Under the pieces are notes generated by a model. That model was given only the letters and a program-made list of their open reading frames with translations, ran no database searches and was not told the DNA's origin. A DNA stretch of 64,000 bases, from positions 1,854,001 through 1,918,000 of the forward strand of contig CP128835.1 of assembly GCA_030388825.1 (NCBI GenBank), read 5' to 3'. The translations under genes and the position numbers were made by a program. This DNA is from Rossellomorea sp. AcN35-11 (lineage in GTDB: Bacteria; Bacillota; Bacilli; Bacillales; Bacillaceae_B). Below are positions 8,868 to 16,937 of the stretch, one piece after another. Positions within the stretch are counted from its first letter, which is position 1. Every line of letters begins with the position of its first letter.

Positions 8868-9341
8868 ATGCCTTCAGTAGAAAGCTTTGAATTAGATCAT
8901 AATGCAGTGAAAGCACCTTATGTGAGACACTGTGGTGTTCATAAAGTAGGAAGCGACGGCCTTGTCAATAAGTTTGATATTCGTTTCTGTCAGCCAAACA
9001 AACAAGCGATGAAGCCTGATTCCATTCATACATTAGAGCATTTGTTAGCCTTCACCATCCGCAAATACGCAGAGCCATATGCTCATTTCGATATTATTGA
9101 TATTTCCCCCATGGGCTGCCAGACCGGCTACTATCTTGTCGTTAGCGGCGAACCGGAAGTGGAAGAAATTATCGACCTGTTGAATGCGACCATGAAAGAA
9201 GCAGTTGAAATAGAAGAAATCCCGGCAGCGAATGAAAAACAGTGTGGTCAAGCCAAGCTTCATGATTTGGACGGAGCAAAGAAACTAATGCGCTTCTGGC
9301 TTAGCCAAAGCAATGAGGACCTGAAACAGGTTTTTGCATAG
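8868..9341 (+). CDS. luxS: LuxS, S-ribosylhomocysteine lyase
   Basis: A 157-residue iron/zinc enzyme that splits S-ribosylhomocysteine to homocysteine and DPD, the precursor of autoinducer-2, in the activated methyl cycle. The metal ligands are visible in HTLEHLL (His and His) and in EKQCGQAK (Cys), and the catalytic Cys in MGCQTGYYL. The start at 8868 ([11 protein letters not shown]) follows GGGAGTG; the upstream in-frame ATG at 8853 would add five unconserved residues. MetK, the entry point of the same cycle, is encoded 16 kb away in this window. Confidence 0.97.
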   Translation: MPSVESFELDHNAVKAPYVRHCGVHKVGSDGLVNKFDIRFCQPNKQAMKPDSIHTLEHLLAFTIRKYAEPYAHFDIIDISPMGCQTGYYLVVSGEPEVEEIIDLLNATMKEAVEIEEIPAANEKQCGQAKLHDLDGAKKLMRFWLSQSNEDLKQVFA

Positions 9342-9346
9342 AACGA

Positions 9347-9387
9347 ATAAAACCCCACCGTTCTCCATAAGAGCGGCGGGGTTTATC
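9347..9387. terminator. Bidirectional terminator between luxS and ytzI
   Basis: AAAACCCCACCGTTCTC pairs with GAGCGGCGGGGTTT around a short loop, lying exactly between the two convergent stop codons. Confidence 0.8.
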
Positions 9388-9561
9388 TTATTTCTCTACC
9401 TTATCTTCTTCTTCCTTCATCTTTTCCAGATGAGGATTATTTTCTATTGGATCGACTGTATGTTTAACAGAAGTGTATGCCTTCGAAGTCGTCAGGGCAC
9501 TTACGAAAATCACTAAAATGCATATAATGACGGAAATGATCAGAACAAGAGTTACTGTCAC
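9388..9561 (-). CDS. ytzI: YtzI-like small membrane protein
   Basis: A 57-residue ORF starting at GTG 9561 behind a GGGGG site. It has one N-terminal transmembrane helix (about residues 4-23, VTLVLIISVIICILVIFVS), then TTSKAY and KHTVDP, and ends in a charged, Glu/Lys-rich tail. The TTSKAY-KHTVDP pattern agrees with my memory of B. subtilis YtzI, which is annotated as uncharacterised. It faces luxS and shares its terminator. No function is known. Confidence 0.75.
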   Translation of the reverse strand: MTVTLVLIISVIICILVIFVSALTTSKAYTSVKHTVDPIENNPHLEKMKEEEDKVEK

Positions 9562-9746
9562 GGTGCAACCCCCTTTTTTTTTACTATTTTACCATAGAAG
9601 GACGATATACTGAGGGGTAAATATCAACACTTTTATGACGTGAATGGGAAGATGAAACTACTTTTACCTTGAGGACTCTGGTATGCTGAATGAGATGAGT
9701 GGTTGAGTATGTACCGAAAAAATAGTGAGCCGAGGGGGAAGTTGGA

Positions 9747-9929
9747 ATGGATGTGTCTTCATTGATGGGGAAGCAAGTTGCAGAGCTTCAACGAACACTC
9801 AGTATGAATTTGTTGAAAAGTCAGATGGCGACCCAGACAGCCCAAGTGACCGTCATGATGAAAGAAATGCAGGCCAGTCAACCTGCACCCCATCCCAGTA
9901 AAGGTCACGCTATTGATGTGAAGGGATGA
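9747..9929 (+). CDS. YjfB-family putative motility protein
   Basis: A 60-residue protein, MDVSSLMGKQVAELQRTLSM onward, whose N-terminal amphipathic helix pattern and short length fit the YjfB family (linked to motility by annotation only). The C-terminal tail is Pro/His-rich and probably disordered. A GAGGGGGAAG ribosome site precedes ATG 9747 and a strong terminator follows, so it is monocistronic. I see no SigD promoter that I would trust. Confidence 0.75.
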   Translation: MDVSSLMGKQVAELQRTLSMNLLKSQMATQTAQVTVMMKEMQASQPAPHPSKGHAIDVKG

Positions 9930-9935
9930 AACAGG

Positions 9936-9979
9936 AAAAAAGCCTTGTTCCGTGAGAGTGGGAACAAGGCTTTTTTTTG
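9936..9979 (+). terminator. Terminator of the yjfB-like gene
   Basis: AAAAAAGCCTTGTTCC and GGGAACAAGGCTTTTTTTT form a stem of 13 or more base pairs with an 8-nt loop and long T-run. Confidence 0.9.
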
Positions 9980-9993
9980 TTGAAACTGTCTTT

Positions 9994-10024
9994 TGCCGGG
10001 CCTGCCAGTCCGCCTCTGCTTTTC
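9994..10024. repeat. 3'-end fragment of the nested-palindrome repeat
   Basis: The bases match the last ~30 of the third full copy (GGGCCTGCCAGTCCGCCT versus GGGCCTACCAGTCCTCCT, then CTTTTC) but the 5' half is absent. It sits directly before full copy 1, as does a similar remnant in the second cluster. Confidence 0.7.
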
Positions 10025-10029
10025 GATTT

Positions 10030-10149
10030 GTCCAGCTCCGGGGCTTAGAGGCTCGAGGTCATAAGCCAAACCAACCAAAAAGGCAAAGAACGCCTTTCCG
10101 GTTGGTTCGTCTTATGCTTGTCGCCTCTTTCAAAGCCCCTCTGCTTTTC
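10030..10149. repeat. Nested-palindrome intergenic repeat, copy 1
   Basis: A ~120-bp element from TCCAGCTCCGG to GCTTTTC. Inner arms 10060-10076 and 10100-10116 pair with two mismatches, an AGGC-GCCT hairpin lies at the centre, and outer arms pair GGGGCTTAGAGGC with GCCTCTTTCAAAGCCCC. Elements with the same ends (TCCAGCTCC...GCTTGTCG...GCTTTTC) recur in Bacillaceae intergenic DNA as I remember them. Confidence 0.85.
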
Positions 10150-10154
10150 GATTT

Positions 10155-10274
10155 GTCCAGCTCCGGGGCTTAGAGGCTCGAGGTCATAAGCCAAACCAAC
10201 CAAAAAGGCAAAGAACGCCTTTCCGGTTGGTTCGTCTTATGCTTGTCGCATCTTTCAAAGCCCCTCCGCTTTTC
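10155..10274. repeat. Nested-palindrome intergenic repeat, copy 2
   Basis: Almost identical to copy 1 and offset from it by exactly 125 bp, so it arose by recent tandem duplication. Inner arms are 10185-10201 and 10225-10241. One outer-arm change (GTCGCATC for GTCGCCTC) weakens pairing. Confidence 0.85.
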
Positions 10275-10278
10275 GATT

Positions 10279-10400
10279 GTCCAGCTCCGGCGGCCAGTCC
10301 CTCGAGGTCATAAGTCAAGGGAACCAAAAAAGGCAAAGAACGCCTTTTCCGGTTCCCTCGCCTTATGCTTGTCGGGCCTACCAGTCCTCCTCCGCTTTTC
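10279..10400. repeat. Nested-palindrome intergenic repeat, copy 3
   Basis: Same architecture, but the inner arms (10309-10325 and 10351-10367) carry GGGAACC/GGTTCCC in place of AACCAACC/GGTTGGTT, and the outer arms carry AGTCCC/GGGCCT. Sequence changes on one arm are matched on the other, so pairing is kept while sequence is not. The element ends one base before the stop codon of the next gene. Confidence 0.85.
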
Positions 10401-10401
10401 T

Positions 10402-10647
10402 TTAATGCAAGCTCTTTTTTTCCAGTCTTACCCGTTCTTCGTTGTTGGACCATTTTTCTTTTAGTGTTTCGAATATGTATAGGCGGAAGAAGTATTGTAA
10501 TTCTTCGGTTTCCATTTCTTGAATGAGTTCCAGGAGTTCGTTCCTAGATGTATCTTCTAAGATTGTAAGGGCAATGAGGTCTAAGTCTTCGTCGGTACCT
10601 TTGATTCTTCCTCGGTACATTTCATAAATTTCTTCGATCAACTTCAT
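10402..10647 (-). CDS. DUF6154-like small conserved protein
   Basis: An 81-residue acidic helical protein (MKLIEEIYEMYRGRIKGTDE at the start, then ILEDTSRNELLELIQEM). The repeated Leu/Glu helices and length fit a Bacillaceae-only family that I remember as DUF6154; no function is known. The ATG at 10647 follows GGGAGGTGAAGTGC; an upstream in-frame ATG at 10680 has no site. Its stop codon abuts structured repeat copy 3, which may double as its 3' end. Confidence 0.7.
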   Translation of the reverse strand: MKLIEEIYEMYRGRIKGTDEDLDLIALTILEDTSRNELLELIQEMETEELQYFFRLYIFETLKEKWSNNEERVRLEKKSLH

Positions 10648-10831
10648 GCACTTCACCTCCCTTTCATTATATTTTAACATGAACCTTTATGAATTACGTA
10701 ACATATTATGCTAGGACAACTTTTATTTGTCTTTTACCCTTTCTGATACGAATTAACCACGGGTGATGATAGGGCTATCATTTCAAGTTTTTTGGGACAT
10801 GACCAATCATTCGGAAAAGGAGATGATCTAA

Positions 10832-11224
10832 TTGGAGAAAAGTATGCTGTTCATCGGATCTGGGCTTGGTGCACTTGTTCTGAATTTCTTTGGCGAATGG
10901 AATTCGCTGTTGACGATTCTGTTAGTTGCAGTCACCTTGGATTATTTTACAGGGATGATTGCCAGTGGCCTTGAAGGAAAGTTATCAAGCAAAAGTGGGT
11001 TAAAAGGAATAGGTCGGAAAATTCTGATTTTTTCACTTGTGACGGTTGCCCACCTTATTGATACTATACTAACAAATCAGCACTTTATTCGTAATGCTAC
11101 GATTATTTTTTATATATGTAATGAAATGATCTCCATCATTGAAAATGTCGGGAGAGCGGGAGTGCCGGTACCGGAGTTTCTTACAAAAGCAGTTGAAGTC
11201 TTAAAGAAGAAACGAGATGAATAG
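10832..11224 (+). CDS. ytkC: Holin-like membrane protein (phage_holin_4 / YtkC-like)
   Basis: A 130-residue protein with three or four hydrophobic segments (GLGALVLNFFG, LLTILLVAVTLDYFTGMIASGL, ILIFSLVTVAHLIDTIL) and a charged C terminus KAVEVLKKKRDE. The DYFTGM segment and layout are typical of the toxin-secretion/phage-lysis holin family. It starts at TTG 10832 behind AAAAGGAGA. There is no endolysin or phage gene nearby; its place two genes before ytkD matches chromosomal ytkC of B. subtilis, so it is probably not prophage. Confidence 0.75.
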   Translation: MEKSMLFIGSGLGALVLNFFGEWNSLLTILLVAVTLDYFTGMIASGLEGKLSSKSGLKGIGRKILIFSLVTVAHLIDTILTNQHFIRNATIIFYICNEMISIIENVGRAGVPVPEFLTKAVEVLKKKRDE

Positions 11225-11276
11225 TTTTCAGTCAATTGAGGAAAATGAAGGGTAAGCACAGTGAAGGAGTGGGAAG

Positions 11277-11615
11277 ATGAACGAAGAACGATATGATTAC
11301 TATATTGAAGTGGCGACGGGTGAAATTTCACGGAGTTCGACTGATTCACCCTGGAACTTTAAGATATCGGCAACCGATGAAGAAATCACCCGTCTCAGGG
11401 AAGTGTTTGACAACAATCACTCTGTTGATTGGCAGAATTTTTACCGGGCCCATGTTCCTTATATTCAATATCATTACGACCGGCAGAATGATGCCTATGA
11501 TGAGAATCTGCATCTCGTTTATGAGATGATCCATCAATTGGGGGATGAGGAAGCGAAGAAATTCATTGAAAGCATGGGCATCCTTCAATCAGATTCACGT
11601 GAAGATCCTCAATAA
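11277..11615 (+). CDS. Conserved hypothetical protein next to ytkD
   Basis: A 112-residue hydrophilic, acidic protein rich in Tyr, Asp and His (YDYYIEVATGEIS, VPYIQYHYDRQNDAYDE). There is no signal peptide or membrane segment. Similar proteins beside ytkD in bacilli carry the database label hydrolase/acyltransferase, but I see no catalytic motif that supports it. A GGAGTGGGAAG site precedes ATG 11277. Function unknown. Confidence 0.65.
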   Translation: MNEERYDYYIEVATGEISRSSTDSPWNFKISATDEEITRLREVFDNNHSVDWQNFYRAHVPYIQYHYDRQNDAYDENLHLVYEMIHQLGDEEAKKFIESMGILQSDSREDPQ

Positions 11616-11711
11616 CGGATAAAAGTGTTGGTTCAGAAGAGATTTCTGTGGACCAATGCTTTTTATTTGTGGTTAGATGAAAGAAAGAGTGTACGGATGA
11701 GGTGACGTTGG

Positions 11712-12179
11712 ATGGAACGTTTTATAGATGAAAATGGGAAGAAAGTAGAAATATCGTTTGAAAAAGGATGGTTCCAGCAGGAATCACATCATGTATTGGT
11801 TCTCTGCCGTTTCGAAGATGAATGGCTGTTGACGAGGCATAAAAAGAGAGGTCTTGAGTTCCCCGGGGGCAAGCGGGAGAAAGGAGAGAGCCTAGAGGAA
11901 GCTGCGGTAAGGGAAACGTTCGAAGAAACAGGGGGAGTGATCAAATTTCCGTATTTTATTGGAGAATATAAGGTGTATGATCACAGGCCATTTGTTAAAA
12001 CCATCTATTTCGCAGAGGCAGAAGAAATCATACCCAAGGAAGATTATTTGGAAACAGAAGGAGCCGTCCTGTGGAATGGTGATTTCACCAACATCCAGGA
12101 CGACCCGGAATTTAGTTTCATCATGAAAGATCAAGTAGTGGAGCTGGCTCTTAATAGATTGTCTAATCTCAGGATTTGA
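11712..12179 (+). CDS. ytkD: YtkD, Nudix hydrolase (8-oxo-dGTP diphosphatase)
   Basis: A 155-residue Nudix protein. The Nudix box runs [20 protein letters not shown] then ETGG, at about residues 57-80, with every conserved Gly and Glu present. The B. subtilis homologue hydrolyses 8-oxo-dGTP and protects against oxidative mutation; RNA 5'-decapping activity has also been described for such enzymes. The ATG at 11712 follows GATGAGGTGACG. Its last 11 bp overlap the convergent ytlD gene. Confidence 0.88.
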   Translation: MERFIDENGKKVEISFEKGWFQQESHHVLVLCRFEDEWLLTRHKKRGLEFPGGKREKGESLEEAAVRETFEETGGVIKFPYFIGEYKVYDHRPFVKTIYFAEAEEIIPKEDYLETEGAVLWNGDFTNIQDDPEFSFIMKDQVVELALNRLSNLRI

Positions 12180-12969
12180 TCCATTTTTTCTCGAGCTGTT
12201 CCACGAGCTTATACATAATCGTTGCGAATACAGCGATGACCATAAGGGATAGCATGACCAGGGTGAAATTAAACACCTGGAAACCATAAATGATCATATA
12301 TCCGAGTCCTTTGGCGGAAACCAGGAATTCCCCAACGATGACTCCGACCCATGACAAACCCACGTTTACTTTCAGAGTCGAGATGATGGTTGGAAAAGAG
12401 GCAGGGAGTATCACTTCTTTAAACATCTGTCCTCGCTTTGCCCCAAACGTCTGCATCACCTTGAGGTAATTGGGATCGACTTCACGGAAGGAAGTATACA
12501 CGACGATGGTGGTGATGATGACGGAAATGACTGTCCCCATGGCGATGATGGAAGTGAATCCCGGCCCTAAGCCGACGATCAATATAGGACCGAGGGCAAC
12601 CTTTGGCATGGCATTCAGGATGACGAGATATGGATCGAGGACTTTCGAAAGAAATGGCGACCACCATAATAAAGCGGCTAAAAGGGTTCCGAGTAAGGTT
12701 CCAAGAAGGAAGCCGATGATGGTTTCACCCAGTGTAACAGACAGGTTTGAAAGAAGGCTGCCGTCAGAAAGCTTAATAAGGAATAAGTTCCATACCTTTG
12801 AAGGGGAACTGAAGATAAGGGGATCGATCCAGCTGTTTCGGCTTGCAATCTCCCACAGAAAGAAAAACACAAGGAAGATAAGGGCCTGATAAAACCAAAC
12901 CCACCGTTGTTCTTTCTTTAGTGAGTGAATGTAATCCAGGTGCTTTTGTTTAATGGTTTCGGGATTCAA
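12169..12969 (-). CDS. ytlD: ABC transporter permease (YtlD-like, SsuC/TauC type)
   Basis: A permease of about 266 residues with six membrane segments and the BPD_transp_1 EAA loop ([20 protein letters not shown]). I place the start at TTG 12969 because AAGGAG lies properly upstream; the longer frame from 13035 would overlap the ATPase by 86 bp. It is the last gene of ytlA-ytlC-ytlD. Relatives import sulfonates, nitrate or pyrimidine thiamine precursors; the substrate of this one is not known. Confidence 0.85.
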   Translation of the reverse strand: MNPETIKQKHLDYIHSLKKEQRWVWFYQALIFLVFFFLWEIASRNSWIDPLIFSSPSKVWNLFLIKLSDGSLLSNLSVTLGETIIGFLLGTLLGTLLAALLWWSPFLSKVLDPYLVILNAMPKVALGPILIVGLGPGFTSIIAMGTVISVIITTIVVYTSFREVDPNYLKVMQTFGAKRGQMFKEVILPASFPTIISTLKVNVGLSWVGVIVGEFLVSAKGLGYMIIYGFQVFNFTLVMLSLMVIAVFATIMYKLVEQLEKKWIKS

Positions 12970-13726
12970 GTTTTTCAAGCTCCTTCCAAATGGTTTGGAA
13001 AAACCCAGGGAAATCTTCGTGATTTCTAACCTCAAATGGCATTAAGCCTCTTAACGAGTCCGGGACGTCGAATATAGTGTGAATCCGACCCGGCTTCGCT
13101 CCGAAAAGGATGATGCGGTCACACATGGCGATGGCCTCTCCGATATCATGAGTGACAAGAACTGCCGTTTTTCCAAACGACTTTAATGTGGAAAATACCA
13201 AATCCTCAAGCTTCAATTTGGTTTGATAGTCGAGTGCTGAGAATGGTTCATCCAAGAGGAGCAGTTGGGGTTCTGTGATCAGTGTGCGAATCAATGCCAC
13301 CCTTTGGCGCATTCCCCCTGAAAGTTCCCTGGGATACGAAGATTCGACCCCTTCTAGGCCCATTTCCACTAATAAAGCACGGGCTTCTTTCCTTTTCTCT
13401 TCTGAAAGATTACCTGTAATGGTCAAACCTAAAAAAATATTCTCTTCAATGGTTTTCCAGGGGAACAGGTAATCCTGTTGAAGCATGTAGCCGAGCTTCT
13501 TTTTCATGTTTCGGATAGGTTGACCGTTTAATGAAACCGTTCCTCCAGTTGGCTGAATGAGACCTGCAATAATCGAAAGTAAAGTCGTTTTACCGCATCC
13601 ACTGGGGCCGATGAACGAAACAAACTCTCCTTCTTTCACTGCCAGGGAAATGTCTGAGAGGGCATGGGTGGCCGTCTTAGGTGAGAAGTACGTGTGATGG
13701 ACCGAGTCTAACGATAGGAAGTTCAC
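12950..13726 (-). CDS. ytlC: ABC transporter ATP-binding protein (YtlC-like)
   Basis: An ATPase of 258 residues with all nucleotide-binding motifs: Walker [10 protein letters not shown] at about 40, Q-loop [10 protein letters not shown], signature [11 protein letters not shown] at about 138, Walker [13 protein letters not shown], and H-loop [10 protein letters not shown]. The type matches the nitrate/sulfonate/taurine importers. It lies between the lipoprotein and permease genes and overlaps the latter, as expected for one operon. Confidence 0.92.
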   Translation of the reverse strand: MNFLSLDSVHHTYFSPKTATHALSDISLAVKEGEFVSFIGPSGCGKTTLLSIIAGLIQPTGGTVSLNGQPIRNMKKKLGYMLQQDYLFPWKTIEENIFLGLTITGNLSEEKRKEARALLVEMGLEGVESSYPRELSGGMRQRVALIRTLITEPQLLLLDEPFSALDYQTKLKLEDLVFSTLKSFGKTAVLVTHDIGEAIAMCDRIILFGAKPGRIHTIFDVPDSLRGLMPFEVRNHEDFPGFFQTIWKELEKLESRNH

Positions 13727-13759
13727 AGTAACAAGCCTCCATTTTCTTATTTCTACAAG

Positions 13760-13790
13760 TGAAGGGCTGACATGAGAAGTCAGCCCCCGA
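13760..13790 (-). other. Intercistronic hairpin between ytlA and ytlC
   Basis: GGGCTGACTTCTCATGTCAGCCC on the minus strand forms an 8-bp GC-rich stem without a T-run. It lies just after the ytlA stop and may stabilise the upstream mRNA so that receptor is made in excess over permease. Confidence 0.5.
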
Positions 13791-13794
13791 AATG

Positions 13795-14796
13795 CTACTC
13801 TGATACTTTTTCTGCGATTGATGTGTTCACAAGGATTTCATGATTAACGGACTGAGGAAGCTCCCCGGCTTCATCCATGATATTTTGTAGATTGTTCCAT
13901 TCTTCTTCGTCAAGGATCGGGTCGGTTGCGTAGGATCCTTGTGATTTATAGCGGTCAACGACGGTTTCAATCAATGAAAGCTCCGTGTCTTCGAAATAAG
14001 GCTCAATCACTTTTGCGATGTCACGGGCGCTATTTTCCTCCACCCATTGTTGGGCTTTGTATAAAGCTTTAGCGAATTTCTCTACTGTATCTTTGTTTTC
14101 ATTCATATAGCTGTCTTTGGCCATGAACGTTGTATAGGGGACATGACCTGATTCGGTTCCAAAGGAAGCTACGATATGCCCTTTACCTTCTTGTTCGAAG
14201 ATGGATGCCGTAGGTTCGAAGAGTTGGACATAGTCACCTGTACCTGAGGCAAAGGCCCCTGCAATATTGGCGAAATCAATGTTTTGGATCAGGTTTAAAT
14301 CGTTCTGAGGGTCGATGCCGTTCTGCTTTAGGACAAATTCCCCAACCATTTGCGGCATGCCGCCTTTACGCTGACCAAGGAAGGTCGCTCCTTTTAGTTG
14401 ATCCCATTCAAAGTTCTCTACTTTTTCACGGGAGACGAGAAAGGTTCCATCAGTCTGTGTTAATTGTGCAAAGTTGATCACCGGATCATCTGAACCTTGT
14501 GAATGGACATAGATGGACGTTTCTGATCCGACAAGAGCCACATCGGCTCCATTGGAGAGTAACGTCGTCATGGTCTTATCGCCACCCCAAGTGGTGGTAA
14601 GCTCGATGTCCAGCCCTTCCTCCTTGAAGAACCCTTTTTCAATCGCCACATACTGAGGAGCATAGAAGATCGAACGGGTCACCTCCGCAACTCGAACTTT
14701 CTGCACGGCGTCTTCTTTTTCGCCGCATGCTGTCAATCCGATGGCTAACATGCCTGTAAGCAACAAGGCAAAGCCGCTTCGAAGCCATTTTTTCAT
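13795..14796 (-). CDS. ytlA: ABC transporter substrate-binding lipoprotein (YtlA-like, NMT1/SsuA type)
   Basis: A 333-residue receptor with a signal peptide and lipobox LTAC at about residue 24. The mature part follows the NMT1/THI5-like fold (VTRSIFYAPQYVAIEKGFF, then LELTTTWGGDKTM). ATG 14796 follows AAGGAGGAAGATGAA; an in-frame upstream ATG at 14856 would put 20 residues before the signal peptide. NMT1-like folds bind thiamine pyrimidines, sulfonates or similar small anions; no riboswitch is seen upstream, so a thiamine role is not supported here. Confidence 0.88.
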   Translation of the reverse strand: MKKWLRSGFALLLTGMLAIGLTACGEKEDAVQKVRVAEVTRSIFYAPQYVAIEKGFFKEEGLDIELTTTWGGDKTMTTLLSNGADVALVGSETSIYVHSQGSDDPVINFAQLTQTDGTFLVSREKVENFEWDQLKGATFLGQRKGGMPQMVGEFVLKQNGIDPQNDLNLIQNIDFANIAGAFASGTGDYVQLFEPTASIFEQEGKGHIVASFGTESGHVPYTTFMAKDSYMNENKDTVEKFAKALYKAQQWVEENSARDIAKVIEPYFEDTELSLIETVVDRYKSQGSYATDPILDEEEWNNLQNIMDEAGELPQSVNHEILVNTSIAEKVSE

Positions 14797-15012
14797 TTCA
14801 TCTTCCTCCTTTAAGCTGCTAAACCTGATTAACAATAGAAACGGGAATGAATGCATCTCTCTTTGCCTTGTTTATCTCTCTATACGGATAGGGTAGGATG
14901 GTCATAAGGCAGCATCTTCAATCGACTGCTGTTCAGGAGATTTGCTAAAATATTCTATGTAGAGTATAAAAAATGTGTGAATACCCAGTGCACGTTTTGA
15001 AAGGAAGAGAAT

Positions 15013-15809
15013 ATGAATAACGGAATGATTGTCAAAAAAACCTTGTTTCCCTCACCAAATCCACAAGTTGACCTATATGAAATCACCTATCTATCCGCAG
15101 GGCTCAGGGTGAAAGGCATGTTGGCAGAACCTAAAAGGGAAGGGAAGTATGATGGATTCCTCTATTTAAGAGGGGGGAATTAAAGGGGTCGGCATGGTCC
15201 GACCTGCCAGGATCGCTCAATTCGCTTCCCATGGATTCATCGTCTTCGCCCCCTATTACAGAGGGAATCTGGGTGGAGAGGGAAATGAAGATTTTGCCGG
15301 GGATGATCGTGAAGATGCCATCTCAGGGGTAGATCTGCTTAATCAGTATCATAGAGTGGCAGATCATCGGATTCATGTCTTCGGGTTTTCCCGTGGAGGA
15401 GTGATGGCGCTGCTGACAGGCATAAAGAGAAAAGATGTCATCTCCGTTGTGACGTGGGGAGGGGTATCGGATATGTTCTTAACGTATGATGAACGGAAGG
15501 ACCTCAGAAGAATGATGAAGAGGGTCATAGGGGGAAGTCCCAATAAAGTCCCGGAAAGATATGTTTGGCGTACGCCCTTATATGAATTGGAGGGTCTCGC
15601 TGCCCCTGTACTGATCATTCACGGAGAACAGGATAAGAACGTTTCGGTGGAGCATGCATATAGATTAGAAAAAAAGACTGAAAGAGCTGGAGAAAAGGGT
15701 GACGTCTCACTATTTCAAAGAATTCACCCACTATTTTCCTCCGCGTAAGAATCAACAGATTGTCTCCATGCTCTGCTCATGGATGAAAGATCAGGAGACG
15801 GTAGTGTAA
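15013..15809 (+). pseudogene. ytmA: YtmA-like alpha/beta hydrolase (S9 peptidase fold), two frameshifts
   Basis: The gene starts at ATG 15013 (MNNGMIVKKTLFP) and reads to 15809 only if two single bases are removed: one G in the run 15172-15177 and one A in the run 15669-15675. The restored protein of about 264 residues has the nucleophile elbow GFSRGG, a later Asp in LIIHGEQDKNV, and a C-terminal His segment (SHYF..THYFPPR), as in dienelactone hydrolase/prolyl oligopeptidase-like proteins. The order ytlD-ytlC-ytlA, ytmA, ytmB is as in B. subtilis. Both disruptions are +1 in homopolymers, so they may be base-calling errors. Confidence 0.8.
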
Positions 15810-15841
15810 GATGAAATAAAAAAGGATTGAGGTCATTTCGT

Positions 15842-16084
15842 ATGGGAATGGGTTTAGAGTTAAATACCATGATTGTGACAAAGGGTAGGGAAGTGAGGAA
15901 AGAAGAAAATCTGTTCGAATTAAAAAAGGACGGATACCGTCTTTATCCCATGCATCTCCCCATTGATGTGAGAAAGACGAAACGTAGTGATTCCATTGGG
16001 TACGGCAGAATTGAAAAGATGGAATGGACGGATGAGAAAACGACGATTCTGTATCGATTGATTTCCTTAAATTCCACCAACTAA
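15842..16084 (+). CDS. ytmB: YtmB, DUF2584 family protein
   Basis: An 80-residue basic protein (MGMGLELNTMIVTKGREVRK at the start) with a beta-rich pattern and no signal peptide. Length, N terminus and place after ytmA fit YtmB/DUF2584. I chose ATG 15842, which has a GAGG site at a workable distance; ATG 15848 is also possible. No function is known. Confidence 0.8.
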   Translation: MGMGLELNTMIVTKGREVRKEENLFELKKDGYRLYPMHLPIDVRKTKRSDSIGYGRIEKMEWTDEKTTILYRLISLNSTN

Positions 16085-16089
16085 CTAAA

Positions 16090-16127
16090 GGAGGGCTGTA
16101 AACATCCGCTTACAGCCCTCCTTTTAT
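16090..16127. terminator. Terminator between ytmB and a convergent lipoprotein gene
   Basis: GGAGGGCTGTAA and TTACAGCCCTCC form a perfect 12-bp stem around a short loop, with AAA and TTTT flanks. It serves ytmB and overlaps the stop of the minus-strand gene. Confidence 0.88.
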
Positions 16128-16455
16128 TGTATTTCCTCGTATAAAATATAGCGATTATCCTCAGTCTGGGCGATCAGATAGTTGGTGTGGTCTTTCACCC
16201 GATAAATGGGTGTCCTTTTTTCAATGTATTTGCCGTAAAATCATTCACAGGGTGATATTGACGATCAATCTTCTCTTTAATGGTCCCAAGCTTTTCAGAA
16301 AGGACCAGCTTCTTTTCTTCAGAAACCTTCACATACTCCTTCTTGTTCACCACCATCATATCCCCATACCCGCACAATTCATAGGATGCAGGTTCTTTGT
16401 CTCCACATGAACTTAACAAAAATACGCATAATAGCAAAATAACCAGTCGCTTCAT
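16124..16455 (-). pseudogene. Small uncharacterised lipoprotein, frameshifted near its end
   Basis: It starts at ATG 16455 behind AAGGAGG and encodes a lipoprotein signal (MKRLVILLLCVFLLSSC). The mature part includes CGYGDMMVVNKKEYVKV and HPVNDFTANTLKKG. The frame then stops early, but adding one base near the A-run at 16211-16221 continues it to 16124 with TPIYRVKDHTNYLIAQ and a final ILYEEIQ, about 110 residues in all. I do not recognise the family. A beta-strand-rich C terminus after a charged helix is all that can be said. Confidence 0.65.
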
Positions 16456-16596
16456 GTTTTTCCTCCTTCTCATTTCTTCACATACTCAAAAGATATTCAG
16501 GCTTGTACGCCAACATGTTTGTTTTTTATCCAAATATTCCTCCACTTTGAAATGGATAAGGTGGTATAATGTTCCTTAAGTGAATAACCCTCGCAG

Positions 16597-16760
16597 AAAA
16601 TAGGTGCTGATCTTAAGCATAAAGGGAATTCGGTGTGACTCCGAAGCTGTCTCCGCAACTGTAAGTGCTGACGAAATAAGATAAAAACCACTATTTGTTT
16701 ATTCAGATGGGAAGGTTCTTAGAGTAGGCTGACGCACAAGCCAGGATACCTGCCTATTTT
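16597..16760 (+). promoter_or_regulatory. Cobalamin (AdoCbl/B12) riboswitch
   Basis: The aptamer has the core GGAATTCGGTGTGACTCCGA, then CCGCAACTGT, and the B12 box (AGCCAGGATACCTGCCTATT). Bases 16597-16604 (AAAATAGG) pair with 16753-16760 (CCTATTTT) as P1. An extended -10 (TGGTATAAT, ending 16570) lies 27 bp upstream. The riboswitch precedes an ATR-like gene and btuF, so these are made when B12 is short. Confidence 0.93.
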
Positions 16761-16837
16761 CCATCGTATTATGCTCTTCGGAAGTTAAGGGTATGGTGCG
16801 GCTTTTTAGCATCTCTTTTTTCATATGGATGACAACT

Positions 16838-16870
16838 GCCGGCCAATATTCCTGGGCGGTTTTTTTGTGT
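16838..16870 (+). terminator. Expression-platform terminator of the B12 riboswitch
   Basis: ACTGCCGGCC and CCTGGGCGGT pair imperfectly and are followed by TTTTTTTG, 68 bp before the ATR-like gene. This is probably the terminator controlled by the aptamer; pairing is weaker than in the other terminators here. Confidence 0.6.
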
Positions 16871-16937
16871 TTAAGTAACCTCCCGGAAGATACGATAGGT
16901 GCTTCACCAATATCATTCAGAAAGGAGGAGCTTACAA

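Noticed and set aside
9952-10464. Overlapping ORFs of 73-92 residues on both strands in the repeat cluster
   Set aside because: They arise from the palindromic repeats, have no ribosome sites and are mirrored on both strands.
10832-11224. Prophage remnant because of a holin-like gene
   Set aside because: No other phage gene is near; a holin-family gene (ytkC) sits beside ytkD in the B. subtilis chromosome as well.
12470-12889. 139-residue ORF opposite ytlD
   Set aside because: It is the antisense shadow of a membrane permease, with no ribosome site and a composition (many Met/Arg) typical of such shadows.
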